The translations under genes and the position numbers were made by a program. The notes under the pieces were generated by a model, which was not told the DNA's origin, did not search any database, and worked only from the letters and a program-made list of their open reading frames with translations. Below are positions 35,701 to 47,240 of a stretch of DNA of 64,000 nt, one piece after another. Source of the DNA: Rhytidiadelphus loreus (Eukaryota > Streptophyta > Bryopsida > Hypnales > Hylocomiaceae); the NCBI GenBank assembly GCA_947034895.1, contig OX344763.1, positions 40,113,025-40,177,024 of the forward strand, written 5' to 3'. Within the stretch, counting starts at the first letter, position 1, and the number at the start of each line of letters is the position of its first letter.

Positions 35701-37319
35701 AATTCAAGGCTGACTACATTGTGAACATACTAAATGGAGTGGACAACTTCAACATGTCAAGTTGGGAACACTTGTGTGCAGCCCTTTTCATTTTTGTGTT
35801 TTTCACTGGTGAAATTTGAGTTGAGGCTATCAATCATAACATTGAGTCACTGCCTTAAGAGATGGCGTGGAATATTCCACACCCATCAGTAGCTAAGTGG
35901 ACATGTGGAGGCTCATTGTGATGAGCATGGTGCATGAAGGGAAGGTAGTGGCAGTGAAGGCTTTGGTGGAAACACCTAGAACTGTCAATATAAGCAATTC
36001 AACATAGTTAAAGGTACCTTTTCCTAAAAATAATACTCTTGTAGTATTAGCAAGTGAAAATCATGAATATTAAAAGAAAATTAGATTTTTTGGATGTGAT
36101 GTGTAATTTCTATGATTTTTCAAACTGCCGGCTCTGTAGACCATTGAAATTGTCATATAGGTGGACCCTAAATCAAAATCGTAAAAAATCAGTAGTCAAC
36201 AAATCAGAGTTAAGTGTGTGTCCTCCAAATGCGCTAGCAAATTGGAGGTAAGCATTTGAAGGATACATTAACTAAAGTCTAGGGACACATTAAATGGTAG
36301 TCTAAGGTACAAGAATGGGAACATGTACGCTTTGGGGTGTTTCTACCTTACTAAATGTTATGATTCTAGCAAATTTTACAAAATATTTTCTCACAATTTA
36401 TAACAAATTTTCAACAATATTGTTGTAAAAGTTAGCTCAATAATCTCATTCTCTTCAATTTCCTATCTGCTAGGGCTAGACCAAAAGGATTATACAAATC
36501 TAGCGATGTTCAGTCCAAAAGAGAATGGGTGTCTACTTGAGAATGCATTTAGAAGCCCAATCATCCTTCATGAGGCACTCATGGCAATTGGAGAAGGTTA
36601 AGTGTATTCTATATCAATATTCATGCCTAATCATAGTTAATTATTAGGATATTTGAATATCAAATTGGCTATATCACATATTTTGGCATTTTATAATTAT
36701 AATATTTTAATATCAATCTAATTTTAATCAAAATAATAACAAATAATTAATATTTTGAAAGTCACAATTTTGTTAAAACAAGGTGCAATACTAATCTTAA
36801 GGGGCTCAAAGTTTAAAAGGAAAATCAAAATGATCTTCATATAACGTTATGCAATGATTGTATTTTGAAATTGTAGTACATTTGTTTCTATTGATAGTGT
36901 AGGTTTTCTATTTATTGTAGGTTCTTACAAAGTATGAATGCTTTAATGGAGCCTTTAACCTTTAAAGTTTTGGAGAGCCCAAATTTGGATGCTACATAGT
37001 GTTCTATATATTTGACATAGAAGGTCCACAAATTGAGGTATACACTAGAAACAAAAGTTTGTCGTTATATTGACTCAAGTCAAATAGCACATGACACTCA
37101 CAAATTGAATCATTATTACACCTCACATGTTTGAGAAGTCTAAAAGTGATCACTTATTCTACTTGTGTGTTGTATTAATTGAAGATGAATGCATGATAAC
37201 GTTTAGATCATCAAATTACATCTATATAAAAGTTGTCAATTGTTGAATTATCAATCAAAATGGTGTATGTCTTACTTTATTTGAATACATTAATTGCATT
37301 ATAAGTGGTCAAATACCAT
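35701..37319. other. AT-rich spacer between units 1 and 2, no gene seen
   Basis: This is about 1.6 kb without a supportable coding frame, RNA gene or clear repeat. It does not match the spacer that follows unit 2 (44882-45772). Confidence 0.5.
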
Positions 37320-38709
37320 GCCTCATATACAATATTCTACACACCTTTAAAGATTAACGTCAAACTAACCATACATGGGTTGTTTTTACTAAGAAAGATC
37401 ACACCATAGACGGTAAAGGGCTAGCATCATGCTCCACATAGATACCATGCACAAGGCTCACATAAATTTGATGGAAATAATGTTGTCCTTTTAGTTTTTA
37501 CTTTATTAATTTTTGTACATAGAGCATTGCTAGTAAAATGTTGATACTACACATTAAGTTTGCATATTTTGACTACCACATTGATGTAATTGTTGTAGAC
37601 TTGCTTAGTAGTTTTCATGTCAATTTATTGTGTCACTTTGACTAATGTAAAAGTTCAAATACCTACCATTGTTCACCAAATGCATCCAAATATTTATTAT
37701 AAGATCTTGCCCTTATTATCCAACCATATAATGATCACTCATCACTATCCTAACTAAATGAATGATCAATTAAGGGGCCATGTTGCTATACAATTCTATC
37801 CCACAAGATCAACAAAAGCAATCCATAAAATTTTATAATAGCATTGAGAGAATTATGAGCTTTAATGATACAAGACGAATTAAAAAATTGTTGTTTGAAT
37901 ACTCTATTGAACAACAAATATTTCAACCAAAAACATTAACATCAAGTATTCCATTCCATTTTTTATTGTTCTTAATAGACTCTTGCCAACATTGGCTTTT
38001 GTATATATATCATATTTCCCATAAGTATTGGAAGACAAAAATTATAGTGTATACATGTAGTACATATATAATCAAACTAGAAACACAACTATATAACCTT
38101 ACAATCATAGTACTACAAATGAATGATAATCCAATTCCTTCTCATATATACAAATGCCCTAATTTAATCGTACCAATTGGTACTAACAATACCTTTTATT
38201 GTAAAGAAGCTACGAATAGGCTATAACTAAAATAAATCTTATTAATAAATACAAACTCAAAATCAAGTCAATCTGACAATATATATTAGTTTAAAAGCTA
38301 AAGCCTATCCAAAATCCACTATTCATCCAACAATGACCACTACATAGAAGTATTCGTCTACAAACAAACCCGTACCATATACAAATAGTGACCCCAATCT
38401 TTGAATTTTTGTAAGTGGAGAATTAAACTAAAGCAAATAGCACCTTTGTCAATGAGAATGATCCTTGCCTCGCACACAACTAAATCACCCTCCCATACCA
38501 TTCGCTATCATGATCACTCACATAATAAACAAACTTTAAACTTTCATAACTTTTTCATGTAATACTAAAATTGTATTTACTTTGGTGCATTAAAAATCCT
38601 CTAGAAAATATAAACAACAATCTACATTGAATAAACTCCATTTCTAGGAAGAGAAATGACTTCAAACAACTAATTGGAGGCTTCAATGGGAAGGATTTCC
38701 TATTTGAGC

Positions 38710-39225
38710 CTACATCATTAAGGCCACCTATAGCATTTTGATTGTAGTCTCTTTAACCTTGAACGCTATCTTTAACACAACATCATTGATCCTTGATGCC
38801 AAAATGTTGGCTCACAAGGAGATGGTTCTTGGGTTGAAGTTGCTAAACATTGCATACACAATCATAATGTCACTCCCAAGGTTGATTTGGTAATGTACCA
38901 AGCCCTTGGGGAATACAAATTCATCCACTTTTTGTAGCATATGTATGTCAATTTCATCCAAGTGACACAATTCCATTGAAATGGTGCCTTGGAATCTTCA
39001 ACAAATAATGAATTGAAGGAAATAATTCAAGAATTAAGCCAAGAATAGAAATGGTTGTGAAAATCCTAAACTAGTAGTGCACACAATGTAGCAGGTGAAA
39101 TGCAATTAGCCCATGAAATTGGAGACAAATATCAACTAAGAAACCTCTACTACACAATGTCCCTAGTAGAAACATCAATATTCCATGAAAGTGTCTATAT
39201 ATACACATTGTAAAAATGATTTAAT
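38710..39225 (-). pseudogene. Germin-like pseudogene, unit 2
   Basis: This is the same relic as at 2333-2850. Exon 2 (38710-38940) and part of the intron are present without exon 1, with the same decayed codons and lost acceptor. It is identical to the unit 1 relic base for base where I compared them. Confidence 0.88.
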
Positions 39226-39772
39226 TTGTCAATTATTTGGCTATTGACAATAATATATATTCAAATTTATCAATTTTTTGGCTATTTCAACACAAAGTCA
39301 TATATATTTACAAAGGATGTTCTAAAGAATTAGTAATGTTTAACATCTAACATTCCTCCTCAAGGTTCTAAAAGGGGGTGAAATTCTATAATATATATGA
39401 GGTTATAATACTCATCTAGGTAACTAATATAAAGATCTATCTATACATGAAAATGGATGACATCTATATAAGCACATATGAAATTATTACAAACCTAAGA
39501 AAATTATATAACTAGAAAGCAACTTATCTATTATATTAAATACGCAATGTTACAATGTCTATCACAACTCTTGTTACAAAATCCATCATGTTCTCTTCCC
39601 AAAGAAATAGCATCCAATTATTTCATCCACCATTGACAATGAAAATCTAGTTTACAATAATTAACAATTCTTCCTCGATGTGAGCATGAGAATTCATTGC
39701 AATTTACAGTTGCTGGTACCCTTTAATTGAATTATACTAAAATACTTTATCATGTTTTTACAACACAATGTA

Positions 39773-40330
39773 GACAACACAATACAACCACTTTTGAGTG
39801 CATAGTGACAGAAGTGCCACTATGCACTAAAATTTTTAATTAATTAATTTTAAACTCCCCTCTAGACCCCCCACCCACCCCGGGTTTAAAAAAGAAATTT
39901 AATTAAAATTAATTTCTTAATTTTTCATCCCCCTTCCCCCTCCTTGTAATTTTTTGAATGAGGTGTATATGACAAACAATTTGGGACAATGAAAATCCCG
40001 TATCCCATATCCATATATCATATCATGTCCGTATCCGAATTGTATATCATATATCTTATCTATATTGTACAATATTCCAATATCAAATATCCATATCTGT
40101 ATTTTGGTACCGTATCCATATCCGTATTATGATTATGTATTTATATTTGTATTCAAATGGATGGTTTAGATTCAATCTCAAAGATCAACGGCTTAAGAAA
40201 TTTTGAGAAATGAACGGCATTCTGAAGGGGGAAGCATTTAAAAAAAATCAATGGCCTATTCATTTTTGGGAGAGAGGGGGGGGGCAACTAATGGCAAACC
40301 AAATGTGTGACTACCTCTTTTGGGTGCATA
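39773..40330. mobile_element. Unclassified insert A, with hairpin end and ATATCC-rich core
   Basis: Unit 1 is uninterrupted at this point (about 30323), so about 558 bp were inserted. One end has a hairpin (AGTGCATAGTG, 10-base loop, CACTATGCACT, 39804-39834). The core (39990-40140) is built of variants of CCGTATCCATATC. The other end repeats GGGTGCATAGTAG. The same family occurs in reverse at 40531-41022. No gene is seen. Confidence 0.65.
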
Positions 40331-40530
40331 GTAGTAGAGAAAAGAACACTGGATACTTAGTCATGCTCAATGATGTGCCACATTATACAATTTGACTTAT
40401 ACAAAAAATAAAAATAAAAATTCCGTGATGAAAATACAAATCTTGTTAAGGATTTGGGACTACACATAAGGTATTGAGAATATCTAAAATGGAAGCCAGA
40501 TTGAAAAGGCATCAATTTACCTACCTTGGT

Positions 40531-41022
40531 ACTATCTCCTATGTGGACAAGAACAACTTGAATAGCCACCCCCATCCCCAAGCATAAATCAACAGCAGTT
40601 GATAAATCACAAAAAAAAAGCAACACCCTCTTCTCGGTCGTCGATTCAAAAAAATTCGTAGCCGTTGATGGATCCTCCTCTTCTTGCATATCGGCCGTCC
40701 AAATATGATACGGATACACCCAATACTAGATATGGATACAATATCATATACAAATATGCAGTGAATACCAGATATGGGTACAATATTGGATATAAATACA
40801 TGTACAGATTGGATACGGGTACAAGATATGGGATGAATTGTCCCATATTGTTTGTCAACTAAATTGGTCTCTAAAAATTACAAGAGGGAGGGGAGGGGGG
40901 TAAGGGTATGAAAAATTTAAATTTTTTTGGGGTGTGTGAATTTTTTTTTTTTTTTAAATTTAAAATTGTTTTGGGTGGATAGTGAGGATAATCCTCACTA
41001 TCCACTCAAAAGACAGCCTATC
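40531..41022. mobile_element. Unclassified insert B, inverted relative of insert A
   Basis: The core (40705-40830) consists of GGATACAATAT-type repeats that are the reverse complement of insert A's core. The flanking stretches, including a G-rich tract near 40890, are also shared in reverse. The right end has a perfect hairpin, GTGGATAGTGAGGAT followed by its complement (40975-41006). It occupies the place where unit 1 carries the TTAA element 30524-31171. Confidence 0.65.
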
Positions 41023-41137
41023 CACTACAACTCCAATTCAGATGCCTTAACAGGGTTCACTCAATTCTTCTAGAAATGGAAGTCTCTTAAATTCACTTAA
41101 CTGAATTAAAAGTTCACCAGAGGAAATGCGTCAGAGG

Positions 41138-42520
41138 TTAAGAACCATCCACGAAAAACCGCTTAGGAAGGAAAGTAAGCCTTACATTTAAGTCAGAGAC
41201 AATCTCCTCGAAACTAGGTCTCTTTAACGGATCATGATGCCAACACCTCTCCATTAACTTCGTCAAAGGATTAGGATCCCAATGGACAACACTATGGGGT
41301 CCAAAGTGCAGAAAACATGTCTCCTCAAAACAGGGACCATGATAGGGTTCTAGAGTAGTGAACCAGTGATCTGCATACCAGTAAGGCACCGGAGGCCTTC
41401 CCCCATTCAGAACATAATCGTAGTCATTCTGTCTCAGATCCTCAAATGGAATGTGTCTTGTTATAACTTCGTAACAAGTCATTGCATAACTGTACACATC
41501 GACTTTCTCAGTCCAGATTTCAGGACTGAAAGTCCGGGTTTTCAAAGCAAGTAAGACTTCAGGAGCTCTCCAAAAGCCTGTTCCAAGAACTCCCATTGAC
41601 GTCTCAAAGTCTGCAACAACACAGCTTCCATTATCCTGTCGCAAAAGCACGTTGGATGCTTTCAGATCCCTGTGCAAAATGCCACGCCTGTGTAATGATC
41701 GCATTCCTTCTGCAATGTCTCGCATGATCCTCACCGCTTCCACCAAATAAAAAGGACCGAATTCATATCTCTGATTTCGCATTCTTCGATCAATAAGTGA
41801 GCGCAAATCACCGGCATACTTATCCATCAAAAAGGCAAAGCGACCGTCCTTCAACACCGTACCACCACGGATCCAACAACAATGTTGTTCCTTCCGCATC
41901 CAATCTGGCTCATAATCAACGTAAAGCAATGGAAGCAACGGTGGAGGCCATAGGCGCTCCAGATCTTCCAGACGAGCATCCTTAAACACCTTCAATACAA
42001 AAGCTCTCTCGTCACCTTTAAAGCTTGCATCAAAGATTTCAGCTTGCGCTCCTTCTGCAATCTTCGGACCCATCTTTAATCGCTTCCCGTATTCCAAAAA
42101 AAACCCATATCTGGATGTTGGACAGCGCCACTGTTCCATGAGTTTCTTGAATCTTTCACTGTTGGCGGACAAGAGAATAGGGTCAACAGTGGACTTGCGA
42201 GGCACCTCCGTCCAATGCTCTGTGGACCTTTTAATATTATACTCAACCTCATTGCTACATTGGCTCCTTAGAAGCTCAAGTCTCCGCCTGCGTGTAGTCA
42301 ACACCTGTGAACACGAGGCTGCACCGTCTGTAGATGATTTTGTAGGCTCAATTATCTCTTCTCGAAAAATCTCTTGCACAATAATCACTTCCCCATTAAT
42401 CTCTTCCCGAGTGCAAGGATCAACACTCAGAGCGCGTTCACTTTTAAAACAAGTTGGTAGAGTGCAAACACTCCGTCTAGCATTTCTACAGGCTTCAATC
42501 CAGACCTGCACGAACACCAT
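41138..42520 (-). CDS. Protein kinase-like protein, unit 2 copy
   Basis: This is a single open frame of 460 residues from ATG 42518-42520. It is the paralogue of 31241-32563 and identical to it over most of the N-terminal part and N-lobe. Differences are an extra 27-residue charged segment near residues 39-65 and an unrelated stretch of about 45 residues in the C-lobe. The strand-3 lysine is present (K177, AFVLKVF), as are HRDLKASNVLL (283-293) and WRAPEVL, but the metal-binding motif reads DFE rather than DFG (304-306). This makes it a TKL/RAF-like kinase of plant type that may still be active. Substrate and partners cannot be inferred. Splicing to upstream exons is possible. Confidence 0.87.
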   Translation of the reverse strand: MVFVQVWIEACRNARRSVCTLPTCFKSERALSVDPCTREEINGEVIIVQEIFREEIIEPTKSSTDGAASCSQVLTTRRRRLELLRSQCSNEVEYNIKRSTEHWTEVPRKSTVDPILLSANSERFKKLMEQWRCPTSRYGFFLEYGKRLKMGPKIAEGAQAEIFDASFKGDERAFVLKVFKDARLEDLERLWPPPLLPLLYVDYEPDWMRKEQHCCWIRGGTVLKDGRFAFLMDKYAGDLRSLIDRRMRNQRYEFGPFYLVEAVRIMRDIAEGMRSLHRRGILHRDLKASNVLLRQDNGSCVVADFETSMGVLGTGFWRAPEVLLALKTRTFSPEIWTEKVDVYSYAMTCYEVITRHIPFEDLRQNDYDYVLNGGRPPVPYWYADHWFTTLEPYHGPCFEETCFLHFGPHSVVHWDPNPLTKLMERCWHHDPLKRPSFEEIVSDLNVRLTFLPKRFFVDGS

Positions 42521-43644
42521 GTGCAAGATGCTTCAGTACGCAACACTCTGAAGTTCTAAATGTTGAACTCTATAAGGTTGCAGACACAACATCATCAACT
42601 AATCCAAATAACAGTCAACTTCATAAAAGAATACCAAGCATTCAAAAAAATTTCATAGTGAAATGCCTTTGAAATTCTCAGCTCCTTCGAATTACTTTTG
42701 CACAAGACTTGAAGAACTTTTAACAAAAGTACCATGTGACGAAAATTACCTCGGTCTACACTAGTGCGGTTCTGGAAGGACACTCTAGAATGTATATGGC
42801 AAGTCAATTGCCATATACATTCTAGAGTCGGTAACTCCCCTACGGAGTACATGTCATTTGATTACATCCATGTACAACACAAGTCCAAACTCCGAATCTT
42901 GACAACTCTATGACTCTTTGACACGGGTGGTCAACCACTTGGAAACCAAATGGAACTCACGAGACAAAGCTCAAAAGTTTACTTCTCATTCTTGCAAAAG
43001 GTGGACTGGCTTGTAAAATCAGGAGAAACATGTCACAACAGTTCGATCATCATTGTACCTTACAAACATCATAAACAACGTCCTTGATCCCCATGGTCCT
43101 CCTTAGGCGATGCTGCACCGCAGGTTCTGCATACTACACCAGAATTCTTAGTCACAAAGGAGAGCAACCACATTGATGATGCCCTTGTAGAGAAGTACAA
43201 ACACCTGAGGAATGTTTAGCATTACCCGAGCTTTCACAGTCTTCAAAGCCTTCACTAATTGCTCATCCACACAGTTTGATAGGCCAACGTATACCAAAGA
43301 CACTACACAAAACTGTCTTCATGATCATTGATCGACAACCTTGAAAATAACATTCTCGACTAACGAGAATCTTATCAATCACATTCCTGGAACTGATTCA
43401 ATCATATTGCCCTCTAAACTTAGTGATCGACATTCACAAACTTCATTAAGCAAACTGCGGTCAACCGCTCTATGATCCGCAACCCTAACATACTCCAAAA
43501 AACAAATCTGCCATCCAATCAACCAAAATTAATTCCAAATGTGATTTACACCACGCAAAACGAATTCCGATCATGAAATCCCAAAGCTAACAATGAAAAC
43601 TAACCACTGAAAACAGTTGGAAGCTACAGAAATGGATTCCCTAC

Positions 43645-43693
43645 CCTACAGCGATGCAATAATAGTCGTGAGCTTTTGCAACTCGGCAAACAT
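43645..43693 (-). other. Possible 5' exon of kinase 2, with stop codon
   Basis: This is the counterpart of 33732-33780, reading MFAELQKLTTIIASL followed by TAG. If the segment is a real coding exon, this copy cannot use it as unit 1 would. Confidence 0.25.
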
Positions 43694-44234
43694 TCAAGAG
43701 AAAAGAGTGCCGGACAAGAACCAAGCTGAAAGAAGATCGAAGTACAAGAAACGAGGCACGAGATCGGCAGGACAAGATTAAAAAATTACATTCATAAGAA
43801 ACCGCCTGGATATACGAAGCAGAGATGTGCACCAATGATTTGAAGAAGATGGACATAGTTGTGAGAGAGATGGAGATGGAGATAGTTGTGCACACACAAA
43901 CCTAATAACGCAGCATCGACAAGCTCTCGGCGTAGCGAAAAGTTAAGGTCTTGCACAACCTCATGCACTTCTATATAACCTCACCAACCCACAGCTAAAG
44001 CTCGTTGCGAAGCTCGAGGCACTCCAGATGATTGGAAATTCGAAGTCTGACACTGAAAACAACGGTGAAGCACAAGGAGTCATTTTCACATATCCTGTTT
44101 TCGTCGGTAGGGTTTCCAAGAGTTTGTCGGTATTGTTGGTCCCACATGCCAAGGAGGAAACGGGACTCTATATCCTCTCTAATTGCCCATTTTCGCACAA
44201 ATGTCAGAATCTCTCTTGTCGCGGGCAAGTTTGA

Positions 44235-44881
44235 GACTCTGAGGACTGCGTGTTGACTGACCTAGTTGAGGGTTTAGGAATTTCGAATTTTCTTCAGAGG
44301 GGTTTTAGGATTAGTGCTTCTCTGAACAATTGTTGAAGCAGTGGTAGTCTTGGGCTTTCCCAGGCTGCCTCTAATGAACGCTTTCCTCTGTTTCAGTGCC
44401 TCGTTCGTTCTTGTTCCGGTTCTCTTTTCGAAAGATTAGGATTCGTCTTGCTTTCTCTTTCCGAAATGGAGTTGTGATAGCTCACAACTGCTATTGGGCT
44501 CCTCAAGTTTGACCTTCTTGGAGAATGGTCTGTCATCTGTGCAGTGGCTGGTTAAAAAGCTGGAAATGGTGCTGACACTTTTGACTTTCTTTTGGGTGGC
44601 TGATTGGATTTGTCTAAAATTGCAACAACTTTGTCCAGCTCCGTCACATTTGAGCAGACGGCATTCTGAAGATCGTAAATGCCGATTACTGAACTTGTAT
44701 GGCACGGTAGTAAGTCATCTTTATTTGCAAGTTGGTCGATTTTTGGTTTCTCTCATAGCTCTATGTTCAAAGTTGACCGATGACCGTGAATTCAGTTTCG
44801 TCTAGTATTTCTGATAAGTTTTTGTCCAATTAAACTGGACGGATGGGTGATTACCAGAGACTTTTTAATGGATTGAAAGCT
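44235..44881. repeat. Inverted counterpart of 34306-35690
   Basis: The order and strand are reversed relative to unit 1: 44235-44300 matches about 35600-35690, and 44300-44881 matches 34306-34900. Unit 1 has an extra TTAA-type insert between these two blocks. Confidence 0.83.
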
Positions 44882-45085
44882 AGGCTTGGGGCTCAACATT
44901 CTTCAGTGTGTATACCTTCTCACACATGCATTAAATCCTTTAGGGTGCTTGCTTTGTGACCAAATTTTTTGGGGTAGTGTCCAGACGACTACACAGTGAA
45001 TTCTTATGAACATGAATTTGCGGAGGGAGAGTCACGGGCATCATGGACCTTGTCCGTCATGTTTATGAGGTAAGGAGATGGATTA

Positions 45086-45629
45086 AGGTAAACTTGCCTA
45101 TGACAGGCAGAATGAGTGGTCTAATGTGTTGCAATTTGCCAAAAAATTCAGATTTCTTTCCACATAAAGACAAATGTGAGGAATGATGACATCAATTGAA
45201 ATTGTATTTTTTAGACAAAGTATGAATTTCCTATAAATTTTGGAAGTGTGTTGCCCAATTAGCTCAAAAGAGTTTGTAGACTACCCCAAATCAGCCAAAA
45301 GTGTTTCCATAATGGCCATCTTATCACCTAAATCACTCATAACATTTTCTATCATGGATACAAGATCTCCTAACATGGCCATCACATTGAAGAAATAAAA
45401 AAATAACTTTGTTTGACAAGTTTACACTAAAAAGGTGTAAGGTTCCTATGACAGTCTCTAATAATTCCATAACCATCTCCCAAGGCATTGATTTTGGCCA
45501 CTAACCACCCTAATGAAGTTCTAATGTCATTTATTAGCTAAAATCTGAAATGAGTTGATGTAAGATTTTAATGGAGGTGTTTCTAGATGTCTGCATTAGG
45601 TGGTTTGCCTGTCATAGGCAAGTTTACCT
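45086..45629. mobile_element. 544-bp MITE with TA target duplication
   Basis: The ends AGGTAAACTTGCC...GGCAAGTTTACCT form an inverted repeat of about 24 bases (AGGTAAACTTGCCTATGACA and 4 more), flanked by TA at 45084-45085 and 45630-45631. The interior is AT-rich without a frame. TA duplication is typical of Tc1/mariner-type elements, but the family is not identified. Confidence 0.78.
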
Positions 45630-45772
45630 TACTTGTTTCTTCGTAATGATCACCACAAAAAGAATATTTGAATGTGAAGACCGAAGTTAATTGAGTGAAT
45701 TGTAACTCAAGCCCAAGCCCAAGTACTTTAACCATTTGAATTCTCAACTTTAGCGATACATCACTAACCAAA

Positions 45773-47240
45773 ATTGTTGTTTGAACACTCTATTCAACAA
45801 CTAACATTTCAACCGAAAGCATTAACATCAAGTATTACTTTACATTCAATTTTTTTCTTCTTATGGACTACTTTCAACATTGGCTTATTGTATGTATACC
45901 ATAGTTGCAATTGATTGATTCTATCAATTGTATTGGAAGATGGAAATTATAGTGTATCCTTATGACACACATATACTCAAACTAGAAACACAACTATAAC
46001 TTAGACTCATAGTACTACAAATGAATGATAATCCAATTGCCTCTCGTATATACAAAGGTCCTAAATTAATCCTACCAATTGGTATTAATCTCACATAGGT
46101 AATCAATCCTTTATCATCAATACCTTTTATTGTAAAGAAGCTATGAATAGGCTAATTATAACTAAAATAAATCTTATTAACAAATTCAAAATCAAGTGAA
46201 TCTGACAATATACAATAGCCCCAAAACTATACAAAAGTACTCTATACAAAAGTACTCATCTACGAATAAGACTATACCATATTCAAGCAGCAACCCCAAT
46301 CTTGAATTTTTGTAAGTGGAGTACTAAAGTAAAGCAAATAGCACCTCTATCAATGCGAATGATCCTTGCCTCATGCACAACTAAGTTACCCTCCTATACT
46401 ATTTGCTACCAGTTCACACATTCAGTCACTCACCCAATGAGCAAACTTTAAACATTCAGAACTTATTCACCTAATACCGAAATTGTACTTATTTTAGTGC
46501 ATTGAAATCCTCTCGAAAATGGGAACTACAATCTACATTTAAAATAAACTCCATTTCTAGGAAGAGAAATCACTTCAAACAGCTGATTGCGGACTTCAAC
46601 AGGAAGAATTTCTTATTTAAGCCTACGGCGCGAGCGCGGCCTTCAGCGTGTCGATGATAGTCTCGTTAACCTTGAACGCGGTCTCCAGCACATAATCAGG
46701 GATCCCTGATTCAAATATGTTGGACGGCAAGGAGATGGTTCCCGGGTTGGAGCTGCTAAACGCCGCGTACGCAATCACGGTCTTATTCGAGAGGTTGATC
46801 TGGTAATGCACCAAGCCCTTGGGGAACACGAACACATCCGATTTCTCTAGCACCTGCACGTCAATTTCGTCCAAGTGACTCAAAATTAATTTCCATTAAA
46901 ATGACGCAGTGGAATCTTTAGCAAACAAGGACCGAAGGGAGTGATTCAAGAATTAAGTTCGGAATGGAGATGGGTGTGAAAATCGTAAACTAGTGGTGCA
47001 CACAATGTAGCGGATGAAATGCAATCAGCACATGAAATTGGGGACACAAGTAGAATTGGGAACCTCCGCTGCAGAATATTCCTAGGAGAAACATCGATAC
47101 TGCAGAGGAAGTCCCCGATTCTACATGTCGAATCCAGAGCCTCCGCTGCAGATTGTCCCTAGTTAAAAGAAAAATCGATCCTCCATGAAAGTGCCTGTGT
47201 ATCCTGCAGAGGAGGTCTCCGATTCTACATTCTTACCTTC
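45773..47240. repeat. Tandem locus duplication, unit 3 (germin end only)
   Basis: From about 45773 the sequence matches unit 1 from about 1508 and unit 2 from about 37890, through the germin 3' flank and exon 2 into the intron. Divergence from the other units is clearly larger than between units 1 and 2. The match ends inside the intron, so exon 1 is unique to this unit. The intron has a short internal duplication (about 47061-47128 and 47139-47232). Confidence 0.85.

Larger units (their letters stand above)
37320..44235. repeat. Tandem locus duplication, unit 2
   Basis: This matches unit 1 in order: flank, germin relic, the intact TTA target site at about 39534, kinase gene, and kinase 5' region. 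It lacks unit 1's inserts at 232-1156, 3150-29356, 29366-30079 and 30524-31171. It has its own inserts at about 39773-40330 and 40531-41022. Confidence 0.92.
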
